Counted from the first letter of the stretch, positions 8,391-18,058 are shown. The stretch is DNA of 64,000 nucleotides from GCA-2706205 sp964215955 (GCA_964215955.1 CAXPDR010000018.1:248001-312000); one strand, 5' to 3'. The notes: generated by a model not told the origin, from the letters alone. Numbers and translations are program-made.

Positions 8391-8511
8391 AACATTTTTC
8401 CCTTAATAATAAATATATTTATATATAAAATATTATATATAAGAACTAAAATAGACGGACTTGCGTATCTGTTTAAACCAAGCTAAAAAATATCTCAAAT
8501 TAGAGGTAATC

Positions 8512-9627
8512 ATGAATATAGCAATTGAATCACATTTATTGAGAGATGGTATTAATAAAATTCTAACCGTTATTGATAAAAAAAATTCGAGACCAATTTT
8601 AACAAATTGCTTAATAATTGCAGAGAATCACCATTTGGAACTAATTGCTACAGACCTAGAAGTAACAGCTAAGGTTTTACTAAAAGCTCAAATAAGTGAA
8701 CCAGGAAAGTTCTGTATTAATACTAAAAATTTGTCAGATATTTTAAGAGAATTACCAGATGATTCATTAAATTTAAAAATTGATAAAGGTAATAATATAC
8801 TAGCAATTAACTGCAAGAATATAAATTATTCACTTTTAATCACAAGTTCAGACGATTATCCACAAGTTACTTTTGAAAATAGTTCAAAACCTATAATTTT
8901 AAAATCAAAAGATTTACTTGAAGTTATTGGAAAAACAAGTCATGCGATTTCAAATGATGAAACCAGAATTAATTTAAACGGTATTTACTTCCAACATATC
9001 GAAAGCAAGCTTAGAGCTGTAGCTATAGATGGTCATAGATTAGCTTTACTTGATATTAATAATTTTCAATCAGAAAATTCAGTTTTATCTGATGGAGTTA
9101 TAATTCCGAAGAAAGGAATAGCTGAATTAAAAAAATTAGCTGATACCTATTCTGAGGGCGAAGTAAAAATAAATATTGATGAGTCTTTTCTTTACGCATC
9201 AGCTAATGAAGATTATTTTTTATCAGTTAGATTAATAGCAAGGGAATACCCAAAATACCAAACAGTTATACCTTCTAAAACATCGTTCTCATTCACTCTA
9301 GAGAAAAGTAATTTAGTTGATGCAGTTAAAAGAATCAGACTTTTGTCCAATGAAAAAACCAACGGAATAAAATTTTCTATTACAAATACAGATCTAAAAA
9401 TATCAGCAGATCACCCATCTTTAGGTCATGCAACTGAAACATTATTGATAGATTACGATGGAAACGAATTAGAAATTGGTTTCAACGCAAAATATATGAT
9501 TGAAGTATTAACTGTCTTAGACGTATCAGAGATTACATTTGAATTTAACAATGAACTAAGCCCTGTAATAGTAAGATCTGTTGAAGAAGAAAACTTCCTT
9601 GGTATTATTATGCCATTAAAAATTTAA
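8512..9627 (+). CDS. dnaN: DNA polymerase III beta sliding clamp DnaN
   Basis: A 371-residue clamp that tethers polymerase III to DNA. It shows the beta-clamp layout of three similar domains, with the early segment KKNSRPILTNCLI, the central LNGIYFQ...AIDGHRLAL, and a C-terminus ending in IIMPLKI (family: xxMPxRL/I). The reading frame is open upstream to 8461, but ATG 8512 gives the canonical N-terminus MNIAIESHLL and has AGAGG 6 bp upstream. The earlier TTG would add 17 residues absent from the family. The stop codon abuts the recF ATG. Confidence 0.96.
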   Translation: MNIAIESHLLRDGINKILTVIDKKNSRPILTNCLIIAENHHLELIATDLEVTAKVLLKAQISEPGKFCINTKNLSDILRELPDDSLNLKIDKGNNILAINCKNINYSLLITSSDDYPQVTFENSSKPIILKSKDLLEVIGKTSHAISNDETRINLNGIYFQHIESKLRAVAIDGHRLALLDINNFQSENSVLSDGVIIPKKGIAELKKLADTYSEGEVKINIDESFLYASANEDYFLSVRLIAREYPKYQTVIPSKTSFSFTLEKSNLVDAVKRIRLLSNEKTNGIKFSITNTDLKISADHPSLGHATETLLIDYDGNELEIGFNAKYMIEVLTVLDVSEITFEFNNELSPVIVRSVEEENFLGIIMPLKI

Positions 9628-10719
9628 ATGACACAAATTTATCTTAAACGACTACAAGTTGAGAATTTTAGAAATTTAAATAATTCTATTACCGAATTTT
9701 CTGATGGAATAAATTGTATTTTTGGTAATAATGGAAATGGTAAGACTAACTTGTTGGAAGCTATTTATTTTTTAATAAATCGTAAATCTTTTCGTAAAAA
9801 TACAGCTTTTCCACAATTAATAAGTGTAGAAAGTGAAAAACCAGAAATTATATTTTCTTCGGTTTTTGATAATGAAGGTGATTTTTTATCTTATAGTGGA
9901 AAAATAGATAATTTATCAAATAATTGGTTCTTAAATAATACCCCAACTAAAAAGAAATTAGATTTAAAAGTTATTTTTATAAATCCATTTGATTCATTCT
10001 CTTTCCATTCTGTGCCAGCTTTTAGAAGAAATTGGATAGACACCCATTTATCTTATATATCTCCGGTTTATAAGAAAGCACTTTCAAGCTTTACGAGTGC
10101 TCTGAGATTTAGAAATAATTTACTATCAAAAAAACCACCCCAATATATAGATCAAATAAATGCTAATGATCCTCAGCTTGCAAAGTTTTCATATGAGTTA
10201 ATTCAACATAGAAAGCAGTTTCTAAAAGAATTAAAAGAATATTGTATGTTAACTTTTAAGATTATATTCGATGAGACCCATGATTTGGAAATAGAACTTG
10301 ATTCAAAGTTTTTAAATAATACAGAGCAAGAAATTTTAGAATATTATCAAGAAAGTGTTCAAAAGGACCAAATCATTGGGCATACGCGAAGCGGCGTACA
10401 TAAAGATGACTATGTGTTTCATTTTGATGGTTATAATTCTTATGAATACTGTTCCTTGGGACAACAAAAAATGAGCTTTCTGAGCCTCTTATTTGCCTAT
10501 ATAGAGCTTTTTCGGTATAAATTTAACTCCTACCCTATGGTACTTATTGACGATGTATCAGGTGAGTTAGATGAACGTCGTTGGAAAAACTTAATCTCTT
10601 ATCTACAAGCTAAGAGTTTTCAAGTTTTAATAACAACGGCGAATGAGAATTTTAAGAAGGAACTTGAAAAAATAGAAGAAGCAAAAAAAGTATTTTTAAA
10701 AGATGGATACATTAATTAA
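9628..10719 (+). CDS. recF: DNA replication and repair protein RecF
   Basis: A 363-residue SMC-like ATPase that acts with RecO and RecR to load RecA at single-strand gaps. The Walker A motif GNNGNGKTNLLEA lies at about 34-46 after the typical N-terminus IYLKRLQVENFRNL. The C-terminal signature and Walker B are GQQKMSFLSL and VLIDDVSGELDERR. The ATG follows the dnaN TAA with no gap, indicating translational coupling. It belongs to the conserved dnaA-dnaN-recF-gyrB series. Confidence 0.95.
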   Translation: MTQIYLKRLQVENFRNLNNSITEFSDGINCIFGNNGNGKTNLLEAIYFLINRKSFRKNTAFPQLISVESEKPEIIFSSVFDNEGDFLSYSGKIDNLSNNWFLNNTPTKKKLDLKVIFINPFDSFSFHSVPAFRRNWIDTHLSYISPVYKKALSSFTSALRFRNNLLSKKPPQYIDQINANDPQLAKFSYELIQHRKQFLKELKEYCMLTFKIIFDETHDLEIELDSKFLNNTEQEILEYYQESVQKDQIIGHTRSGVHKDDYVFHFDGYNSYEYCSLGQQKMSFLSLLFAYIELFRYKFNSYPMVLIDDVSGELDERRWKNLISYLQAKSFQVLITTANENFKKELEKIEEAKKVFLKDGYIN

Positions 10720-10759
10720 AAATTTTTTTCGTTTTATATAGCAGAGGGAGATGTTGTTT

Positions 10760-13204
10760 ATGGATCAAAACACTGATTCAATTTCTAAAGTTAGTACCGA
10801 GTATACCGCTGATAAAATTAAGGTTTTAGAAGGTCTTGAAGCCGTTAGGAAAAGACCTGGTATGTATATTGGTGATACTGGCGTTAGAGGTTTTCACCAT
10901 TGTGTTTATGAGATTGTTGATAATGCAGTTGATGAAGCACTAGCAGGTTACTGTACAGAAATTAAAGTTATTATTCACATTGATAATTCTATAACTGTTG
11001 TTGATGATGGTAGAGGAATTCCAGTTGGGATGCACCCTACTGAAGGTATTTCAGCAGCAGAGATTGTTTATACAAAACTTCACGCAGGTGGAAAGTTTAA
11101 TGAAGATGATGGAGCATACAAAGTTTCCGGTGGTCTTCACGGTGTTGGTGCTGCAGTTGTAAACGCAATGAGTTCTTCACTTAAACTTGAAATTAAAAAA
11201 CATGGAAAGGTTCACAAAGTTGAATTTAACCGTGGTGTGGCAGTAGCTCCACTAGAAGTTATTGGTGAATGTGGACAAGAAGAAAGCGGAACAGCTGTAA
11301 CTTTCAAATTAGATGCTGAATGTTTTGAAATTCACGAATTCGATTATGATCGTCTTGCTAATAGATTTAGAGAGATGGCCTTCTTAAATAAAGGTTTAAA
11401 GATTACAATTAAGGATGAAAGATCTGATAAAAAAGAAACTTTTCATGCTGAAGGTGGACTTGGAGAATTTGTTTTATATTTAAATAGAGCAAAAACTGCA
11501 ATCCACAAAAAGCCAGTATATTTCTTTCATTCAAGAGATGATTATGAAATAGAAATTGCAATGCAATGGACTGATTCATATTCAGAGACTCTTACTGGTT
11601 ATGCAAATAATATTAATACTCCAGGTGGTGGTACTCACGTATCAGGTTTTAAGACTGCGTTGACTCGTGTTTTAAATAATTATGCTAAAGATAATAATTT
11701 AATCAAAGGTAAGTTAAGTCTTACTGGAGATGATATGAGAGAAGGTCTTACGGCCATTATTTCTGCTAAGCTAGCTAACCCGCAATTTGAAGGACAAACA
11801 AAAGATAAGCTTGGATCAAGTGAGGTAGAGGGAATTGTTAACTCTCTAGTTGGTGAAAAATTTAAGCAATTCTTAGAGGAAAACCCAAGTGTTGGTAAAA
11901 CAGTAATTAAAAAATCTGTTGATGCAGCAGCTGCTAGAGATGCAGCTAGAAAAGCAAGAGAATTAACAAGAAGAAAATCGGCAATGGATTTTGCTGGTCT
12001 GCCAGGAAAGATGGCTGACTGTCAGGAAAAAGATCCTGCTCTTTGTGAACTATATATCGTTGAGGGTGACTCAGCGGGTGGTTCAGCTAAGCAAGGGAGA
12101 GATAGAAAGCACCAAGCAATACTTCCACTTAAAGGTAAGATTCTTAATGTTGAAAAAGCAAGATACGATAAAGTTTTAGCTTCTGATGAAATTAAATTTT
12201 TAGTGCAGGCTATGGGAACTAGTATTGGTAAAACGAATTTTGATATTTCAAAACTTAGATATCACAAAATTGTAATAATGACTGATGCGGATGTTGATGG
12301 TGCACATATTAGGACACTTTTATTAACTCTGTATTATAGACAGTTTCCTGAGCTTATTGAAAGAGGACATCTATATATTGCACAACCACCGTTGTATAAA
12401 TATAAGAAAGGTAAAGTCGAAAAATATCTAAAAGATGAAAAGACATTAGAAAAATTCTTAATTAGTACTGCTCTAAGTAATTCAAATATTACAATAGATG
12501 GTTCTACTAAGGATGAAGAAGAAGTAAATACTCTTTTAAATAAGTATAAGGCATTTAATAATTTATTAAATTCTTATGATCGTCATTATGACAAAGCTTT
12601 AATAGCTAAAATTATTGAGCAGGGAAAACTTGATGCTGGTAATTTAAAAGCGAAAAATGTTTTAGAGGGTATTGTTAGTGAATTAACTGAACACTTTAAA
12701 TCAATTGAGAATGAAACTTTGAAAAAATATTCATTTGAAATAGTTGAAGATCCATCTCATGAATCACATTTAATAAGAGTAACAGTAGCCAGTACTTTAA
12801 GAACGAAACAATTTAAAATTTCACATCATTTTGTTGATTCAACTGAATACCAAGATCTTTTAAATCATTATGAAGGTATTAAATCTTTCTTTAATTCAAC
12901 TTTCGTTTTCAAAAATGACAAGAGTGAAGAAACTTATACTTCACTTGGTGAATTTGCAGATTTTGTAATTTCATCTGGTAAACAAGGAGCTTATGTTCAA
13001 CGCTATAAGGGACTTGGAGAGATGAACCCAGAACAACTTTGGGAAACTACAATGAATCCTGAAAATAGAACATTACTACAAGTTAAGATTGAAGATTCAA
13101 TTGATGCTGATCAAGTTTTCTCTGTTTTAATGGGAGATCAGGTTGAACCAAGAAGAGAGTTTGTTGAAAGCAATGCTCTTAATGTTAAAAACTTAGATAT
13201 ATAA
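10760..13204 (+). CDS. gyrB: DNA gyrase subunit B
   Basis: The 814-residue ATPase subunit of gyrase, which introduces negative supercoils together with GyrA. The GHKL ATPase motifs are EIVDNAVDEALAG, DDGRGIP and the GGLHGVGAAVVNA loop. The TOPRIM motifs ELYIVEGDSAGGSAKQGRD and MTDADVDGAHIRTL follow, and the C-terminal QRYKGLGEMNPEQLWETTM region is intact. An ATG at 10751 sits directly against the GAGGGAG sequence. ATG 10760, with 9 bp spacing, is the better start. Confidence 0.96.
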   Translation: MDQNTDSISKVSTEYTADKIKVLEGLEAVRKRPGMYIGDTGVRGFHHCVYEIVDNAVDEALAGYCTEIKVIIHIDNSITVVDDGRGIPVGMHPTEGISAAEIVYTKLHAGGKFNEDDGAYKVSGGLHGVGAAVVNAMSSSLKLEIKKHGKVHKVEFNRGVAVAPLEVIGECGQEESGTAVTFKLDAECFEIHEFDYDRLANRFREMAFLNKGLKITIKDERSDKKETFHAEGGLGEFVLYLNRAKTAIHKKPVYFFHSRDDYEIEIAMQWTDSYSETLTGYANNINTPGGGTHVSGFKTALTRVLNNYAKDNNLIKGKLSLTGDDMREGLTAIISAKLANPQFEGQTKDKLGSSEVEGIVNSLVGEKFKQFLEENPSVGKTVIKKSVDAAAARDAARKARELTRRKSAMDFAGLPGKMADCQEKDPALCELYIVEGDSAGGSAKQGRDRKHQAILPLKGKILNVEKARYDKVLASDEIKFLVQAMGTSIGKTNFDISKLRYHKIVIMTDADVDGAHIRTLLLTLYYRQFPELIERGHLYIAQPPLYKYKKGKVEKYLKDEKTLEKFLISTALSNSNITIDGSTKDEEEVNTLLNKYKAFNNLLNSYDRHYDKALIAKIIEQGKLDAGNLKAKNVLEGIVSELTEHFKSIENETLKKYSFEIVEDPSHESHLIRVTVASTLRTKQFKISHHFVDSTEYQDLLNHYEGIKSFFNSTFVFKNDKSEETYTSLGEFADFVISSGKQGAYVQRYKGLGEMNPEQLWETTMNPENRTLLQVKIEDSIDADQVFSVLMGDQVEPRREFVESNALNVKNLDI

Positions 13205-13225
13205 TTTTTTAAGGACGAATAATAT

Positions 13226-15685
13226 ATGAGTGACGAAAATAACAATACATCAGATCACAATCACGGGAATATAGCTCCCCTATTAATCCAAGATGAAATG
13301 AAGGATTGTTTTCTTGATTATGCCATGAGTGTAATTGTATCAAGAGCACTTCCAGATGTTAGAGATGGATTAAAACCAGTACATAGACGTGTATTATATG
13401 CCATGCACGTACTAAATAATTATCATAATAAACCATTTTTAAAATCAGCAAGAGTTGTTGGTGATGTAATTGGTAAGTATCACCCACATGGTGACTCTTC
13501 AGTTTATCAAGCAATCGTTAGACTAGCTCAGGATTTCTCAATGAGATATCCAGTTGTTGATGGCCAAGGTAACTTTGGTTCAATCGATGGAGATAATGCA
13601 GCGGCCATGAGGTATACCGAAGTAAGAATGAAAAAACTTGCTGAAGAGATGTTAAAAGATATCGATAAAGAAACTATTGAATGGCAACCAAACTATGATG
13701 ATTCATTAAGTGAACCGCAAGTTTTACCAACGAAAGTTCCTAATTTATTAATTAATGGTTCTGCAGGTATCGCCGTAGGTATGGCAACTAATATACCTCC
13801 ACATAATTTAACTGAAATTATGAATGGTCTTCAGACATTAATTAAAAATCCTGATGTTAGTATTGATGAATTAATGACTATTATTCCAGGACCTGATTTC
13901 CCTACTGCAGGTAGTATTCAAGGGACAAGTGGAATTAAATCTGCTTATCATACTGGTAAGGGTATTATTCAAATTAGAGCGAAAGCTGATATTGAAGTTC
14001 ACGGTAAACAAGAAAGGGAAAGAATTGTTGTTACAGAAATTCCTTATCAAGTAAACAAAGCAAAGCTTATTGAAAAAATTGCAAAACTAGCTTCAGAAAA
14101 AACAGTTACAGGTATTTCTGATATTAGAGATGAATCAAATAAACTTGGTATTAGAATTGTAATTGATATTAAACGTGGTGAACCTGCAAATATCATTTTA
14201 AATAAACTTTATAAGATGACTCAAATGCAAGTTTCTTTTGGTATTATCTTCTTATCTATTAAGAATGGTCAGCCAAAAGTAATGAACCTTAAAGAACAAC
14301 TTCAGTGTTTTATTGATCATAGACGTGAAGTTGTCATTAGAAGAACAATGTATGAGTTAAAGAAAGCGAAAGCTAGAGCTCATATTTTAGAAGGTTTAAA
14401 GATTGCAGTTGAAAATATTGATGCGATTGTTGAACTAATCAAAAAGTCAGAAGGACCAGCACAAGCTAAGTCTAAATTAATGAGTAATTACTCTATGTCT
14501 GATATTCAAGCGCAAGCTGTATTAGATATGAGACTTCAAAGACTTACCGGTCTAGAAAGAGATAAGATTATTGCTGATTACGAAGCAATTATGAAAGAGA
14601 TTGCAAGATTAGAAGAAATTCTAGGTTCAGAAGATTTAATTAGAGGAATTGTAAGTGATGAGTTTGCTGAAGTTCTTGATAATTATGGTGATGAAAGAAG
14701 AACTGAAATCGTTGCAAGATCAGATGAGATTCAAATTGAAGATCTAATTAAAAATGAAGAAGTAATTGTTACGATTACACATAAAGGCTATTTAAAGAGA
14801 ATGCCAACTGACACTTATAAGGCCCAAAAACGCGGTGGTAAAGGTGTTAAAGGTGCATCAAGTGAAGATGATTTCTTTACAACAATCTTTACAGCGGAAA
14901 CTCATGACAAATTAATGTTCTTCACAAACAAAGGAACAGTTTTCACACTTAAAGTTTATGAGATTCCAGAAGGATCTAGAACTTCTAAAGGAAGAAATAT
15001 TGTTAACCTTCTTCCACTTAAAGGTGACGAGAAAGTTACTGAAATTATCCCTGTTCCAAAATCTTACGACGATACCTATTTAGTCATCGCTACTGAGAAA
15101 GGTTTAATTAAGAAAACTAAGTTTGAAGAATATAAAAATGTTAAGCAATCTGGAATTAGAGCAATTAAAATTAATGAAGGAGATGCAGTATTAGGTGTTA
15201 GAATTACTGACGGTAAAAAAGATATCCTAATCTGTGCTAACTCTGGAAAAATTATTAGATTTGCAGAATCAGATTGTCGTCCTATGGGTAGAGTTTCTCA
15301 AGGGGTTAAAGCTATTGCATTAACTGAAGATGAAAGAGCTATTGGTATGGCCATTATTGATGATGGTATGGAATTACTTTCTGTTACTGATAAAGGTTAT
15401 GGTAAGCGTTCTCAAACTTCAGAATACAGAAAACAATCTCGTGGTGGTAAAGGTATTATTGCCATGAAGTTAACTGATAAAACTGGAAATATCGCACAAA
15501 TTAAACCTGTAAGTGAAAGTGATGATCTAATGATTATTACAAATAATGGTCAGGTAATTAGAACAAAGATTTCTGGGATATCACTTCTTGGTAGAAATAC
15601 CCAGGGTGTTAGACTTATAAATCTTAAAGAAGGTGAATCTGTTGTTGCAGTTGAGAAGATTGCTGAAACGGATGATGAAGAGTAA
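13226..15685 (+). CDS. gyrA: DNA gyrase subunit A
   Basis: The 819-residue DNA cleavage and wrapping subunit. The catalytic tyrosine is Y130 in AAAMRYTEVRM. The quinolone-resistance region reads HPHGDSSVYQ (86-95): the serine equivalent to E. coli S83 is present (S91), but the D87 position is Q95. A GyrA box KRGGKGVKG near residue 530 identifies it as GyrA rather than ParC. AAGGA precedes the ATG. The last 14 bp overlap the next gene. Confidence 0.96.
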   Translation: MSDENNNTSDHNHGNIAPLLIQDEMKDCFLDYAMSVIVSRALPDVRDGLKPVHRRVLYAMHVLNNYHNKPFLKSARVVGDVIGKYHPHGDSSVYQAIVRLAQDFSMRYPVVDGQGNFGSIDGDNAAAMRYTEVRMKKLAEEMLKDIDKETIEWQPNYDDSLSEPQVLPTKVPNLLINGSAGIAVGMATNIPPHNLTEIMNGLQTLIKNPDVSIDELMTIIPGPDFPTAGSIQGTSGIKSAYHTGKGIIQIRAKADIEVHGKQERERIVVTEIPYQVNKAKLIEKIAKLASEKTVTGISDIRDESNKLGIRIVIDIKRGEPANIILNKLYKMTQMQVSFGIIFLSIKNGQPKVMNLKEQLQCFIDHRREVVIRRTMYELKKAKARAHILEGLKIAVENIDAIVELIKKSEGPAQAKSKLMSNYSMSDIQAQAVLDMRLQRLTGLERDKIIADYEAIMKEIARLEEILGSEDLIRGIVSDEFAEVLDNYGDERRTEIVARSDEIQIEDLIKNEEVIVTITHKGYLKRMPTDTYKAQKRGGKGVKGASSEDDFFTTIFTAETHDKLMFFTNKGTVFTLKVYEIPEGSRTSKGRNIVNLLPLKGDEKVTEIIPVPKSYDDTYLVIATEKGLIKKTKFEEYKNVKQSGIRAIKINEGDAVLGVRITDGKKDILICANSGKIIRFAESDCRPMGRVSQGVKAIALTEDERAIGMAIIDDGMELLSVTDKGYGKRSQTSEYRKQSRGGKGIIAMKLTDKTGNIAQIKPVSESDDLMIITNNGQVIRTKISGISLLGRNTQGVRLINLKEGESVVAVEKIAETDDEE

Positions 15686-16460
15686 ATTTTATTTTATATT
15701 TTTAATTTTTATAATGACCGGATGTGGATTTTCATCCGGTCTTTATAAAGATATTATTAAAGCACAAGATTTGATCAATGAGCAGCAATTCAAAAAAGCA
15801 GCTAAGATCTACGAATCCATCCTTATAAAAAAACCATCCAAAAATATTGGGATAAAGATAAATTATCAACTTGGTGATTTATATTCAATCTATCTGAATG
15901 ATTATAAAAAAAGCCTGCATTATTATGAAAGTATAGTTGAAAATTCAAATGAACCAAACTGGCAGGTTAAATCTTTAGAAAGAATGGCTTTTATCAATTT
16001 TGAAAATTTGAAAGACTTTGAATCTGCCGAAAAACAATTCAACACTCTATTACGATTTCAACCAGTTTTAAAAGACCAAAACAGATATAAACTGATGTAT
16101 GCTAAATCAATTTTTGAACAAAAAAATTACCAACGCGCAATTAAGGAATTTAAAAGCTTAGATGATAAATTAGAGCAGGAATTAATTCTGGATAAATATT
16201 ATTTCTTAGGGCTTGCACATTTCTATCGAAAAGAATGGAATAGTGCTTTAGAAAACTGGAAAGAATATTTAAGAAGAGAATCAAACCTAGATAAAATTGT
16301 TAATACAAAATTTCTAATAGCTAATGCTTATGAAAGTTCGGAAAGATTAAAAGAAGCTTACAATATATACTATTCAATCCTTGGGGACTATCCTCATCCA
16401 GAAATTATAAATCAACGATTAGAAGCTTTATATAACAGAAGAATTGCTAGAAAGAGATGA
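15672..16460 (+). CDS. TPR lipoprotein of unknown role
   Basis: A protein of about 262 residues starting MMKSKFYFIFLIFIMTGC, a short type II signal peptide ending in a lipobox-like MTGC, so probably a lipid-anchored envelope protein. The rest is TPR-like helical repeats such as KKAAKIYESIL, KKSLHYYESIV and AEKQFNTLLRFQP. The frame is open back to 15633 inside gyrA, but the ATG pair at 15672/15675 directly precedes the signal peptide. It overlaps the end of gyrA and overlaps the next gene by 4 bp, so all may be cotranscribed. Partner unknown. Confidence 0.75.
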   Translation: MMKSKFYFIFLIFIMTGCGFSSGLYKDIIKAQDLINEQQFKKAAKIYESILIKKPSKNIGIKINYQLGDLYSIYLNDYKKSLHYYESIVENSNEPNWQVKSLERMAFINFENLKDFESAEKQFNTLLRFQPVLKDQNRYKLMYAKSIFEQKNYQRAIKEFKSLDDKLEQELILDKYYFLGLAHFYRKEWNSALENWKEYLRRESNLDKIVNTKFLIANAYESSERLKEAYNIYYSILGDYPHPEIINQRLEALYNRRIARKR

Positions 16461-16654
16461 AGGAAGATAAGCCAAATATATTAAAAGTCCTTGGTTTGGC
16501 TGTCGGTTTACCTTCAACTATTTTAGGGGTTTTTGCTTTGGTTTATATTTTAATAGAAAAAGAAATAATTAGCACAATAACAGGGCTGATTTTTATAGTT
16601 GTTATTATAGCTTACACATTTTACTTAATGATCCGTTATGCAAATAAGAAATAA
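16457..16654 (+). CDS. Small two-helix membrane protein, AtpZ-like
   Basis: A 65-residue protein with two hydrophobic segments (about 9-31 and 37-58), separated by a short charged turn and ending in basic residues. Size, topology and position just before an AtpI-like gene and atpB fit the small AtpZ-type protein encoded ahead of F0 genes in many bacteria, proposed to help c-ring assembly or cation supply. I see no decisive motif, so the family call rests mainly on context. ATGA overlap with the upstream TPR lipoprotein. Confidence 0.5.
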   Translation: MKEDKPNILKVLGLAVGLPSTILGVFALVYILIEKEIISTITGLIFIVVIIAYTFYLMIRYANKK

Positions 16655-16997
16655 AATCTATATAAGAAAGTATGTATTTGGTACTATATTGAATCTTCTC
16701 TGGCCTCCTTTTTTATTTGGCTTTGAGGCTTTACCTTATGTTTTGATGTTTTTTATAGCAATTTTTCTAAATCAATATTTTTTAATAATTGTAGGTGCTG
16801 ATCTATTAGGAATAGAAAAAAATAGAGGAATTTTACCTACATGGCTTTGTGCGTTGCTTAAATTGGTGATTTTAATTATAGGATTTTATGTTTTTATGAA
16901 GATAGTACCAGGAAAAGAAATTTTTGTGGTCTTGTTATATAAAATTCAATTGATTATCTTTGTTTTAAGTATTAAAAGAGTAGTTAAAAAAACTTAA
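16638..16997 (+). CDS. AtpI-like membrane protein
   Basis: A 119-residue protein with about four hydrophobic segments. It overlaps the previous gene by 17 bp and lies 11 bp before atpB. AtpI proteins act with the c-ring assembly step of F-type ATP synthase and sit at exactly this place in atp operons. Sequence support beyond topology is weak, since AtpI proteins are poorly conserved. Confidence 0.5.
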   Translation: MQIRNKIYIRKYVFGTILNLLWPPFLFGFEALPYVLMFFIAIFLNQYFLIIVGADLLGIEKNRGILPTWLCALLKLVILIIGFYVFMKIVPGKEIFVVLLYKIQLIIFVLSIKRVVKKT

Positions 16998-17008
16998 GGA
17001 TTTTTTAT

Positions 17009-17776
17009 ATGAAGTATATTATTTCACTTTTAATGCTACTAGTGAGTTCTAATGCTTTAGCAGCTGGTGGTTTTACATGGTTACATGGAGTAGCAGAGTC
17101 TGTTGGCCTTGCAGAACATACGGTAACATTTCTTTTTACGGCGACTATATTTCTTCTAGGTGGTCTTTTATACAGATTTAAAACAAGCTCTGTAGATTCA
17201 AGTGTTATTCCTGATAAGGGGATTTCTTTTAGAAATTTTGTGGAGTTTATTGGTGATTTTATTTATACCTTAGCTAAAAATACAATGGGTGCGAAAGACG
17301 CTAAAACTTACTACCCTCTTTTAATCTTTTACTTTGGTTTTGTATTTTTAAATAACTTAATTGGACTAATTCCAGGTTTTTTACCTCCTACTGAGAACTT
17401 CAATACAGGTCTAGCTTTAGGTATTTGGATTTTTATCTACTATAATGCTATGGGAGTAAAGGTTCAGGGGCTAATGGGTCATTTAAAGCACTTTGCTGGA
17501 CCAATGCTTGCTATGGCACCACTTATTTTTGTTTTAGAAATAATTTCTCATGCAATGAGACCTATGACTCTAGGTTTAAGAATTAGAGGAAATATGTTAG
17601 GTGACCATACGGTTCTAGCTATTTTTTCTGATCTCGTACCGTATATTGTACCTCTACCGTTTTACTGTTTAGGTATTTTTGTTTGTTTTATGCAAGCATT
17701 CGTATTTACACTATTATCAATGATTTATATATCTATGGCGGTTGAAACTCACGATCATGAGGATCACGCGCACTAG
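17009..17776 (+). CDS. atpB: ATP synthase F0 subunit a
   Basis: A 255-residue integral membrane stator subunit forming the ion half-channels against the c-ring. The essential arginine is R191 in LGLRIRGNM (family: SLRLFGNM). The N-terminus MKYIISLLMLLVSSNALA looks like a cleavable signal or export segment before the first mature helix. The C-terminus is histidine-rich (ETHDHEDHAH). AtpE follows 23 bp downstream. F1 and b-subunit genes do not follow. Confidence 0.95.
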   Translation: MKYIISLLMLLVSSNALAAGGFTWLHGVAESVGLAEHTVTFLFTATIFLLGGLLYRFKTSSVDSSVIPDKGISFRNFVEFIGDFIYTLAKNTMGAKDAKTYYPLLIFYFGFVFLNNLIGLIPGFLPPTENFNTGLALGIWIFIYYNAMGVKVQGLMGHLKHFAGPMLAMAPLIFVLEIISHAMRPMTLGLRIRGNMLGDHTVLAIFSDLVPYIVPLPFYCLGIFVCFMQAFVFTLLSMIYISMAVETHDHEDHAH

Positions 17777-17799
17777 AATTAACTTTTAAGGAGAATAAG

Positions 17800-18030
17800 A
17801 TGGAAGTTAACGGAATGATCGCATTAGCGGCAGCAATTACAATCGGTTTAGCAGCTCTTGGTGGAACTACAGCTCAAGGTAAAGCAGCTTCAGCAGCTCT
17901 TGAAGGTATCGCAAGAAACCCAGAAGCTCAAGGTAAAATCTTTACACCAATGATTCTTGCAATGGCACTTATCGAGTCCCTAGTAATCTTAGGATTCGTT
18001 ATTGCATTCATGCTTCAAGGTAAATTCTAA
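17800..18030 (+). CDS. atpE: ATP synthase F0 subunit c
   Basis: The 76-residue hairpin that forms the rotor ring. Two hydrophobic helices are joined by the polar loop ARNPEA (38-43). The ion-binding carboxylate is E59. A glutamine in helix 1 (Q26, in GGTTAQGKAA) and a serine after the glutamate (S60, in ALIESL) are the residue types used for sodium binding in the Ilyobacter c-ring, though the tyrosine of that network is absent. The ribosome-binding site is AAGGAG. The gene ends just before a bidirectional terminator. Confidence 0.95.
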   Translation: MEVNGMIALAAAITIGLAALGGTTAQGKAASAALEGIARNPEAQGKIFTPMILAMALIESLVILGFVIAFMLQGKF

Positions 18031-18058
18031 TTAATTATTAAATTATTTAGATAGAAAG

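Larger units (their letters stand above)
8003..8511. other. Putative origin of replication (dnaA-dnaN intergenic region)
   Basis: A gap of about 0.5 kb with no credible gene. It contains a minus-strand DnaA box TTATTCACA (8156-8164), a close match TTTTTCACA (8168-8176) and a plus-strand TTGTCCACA (8382-8390). An almost pure A/T run at about 8402-8446 is suited to duplex unwinding. Leftward genes to the left and rightward genes to the right place the replication origin in or near this interval. dnaN translation begins at 8512 with AGAGG upstream. Base-skew analysis was not possible here, so the assignment is inference. Confidence 0.55.
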
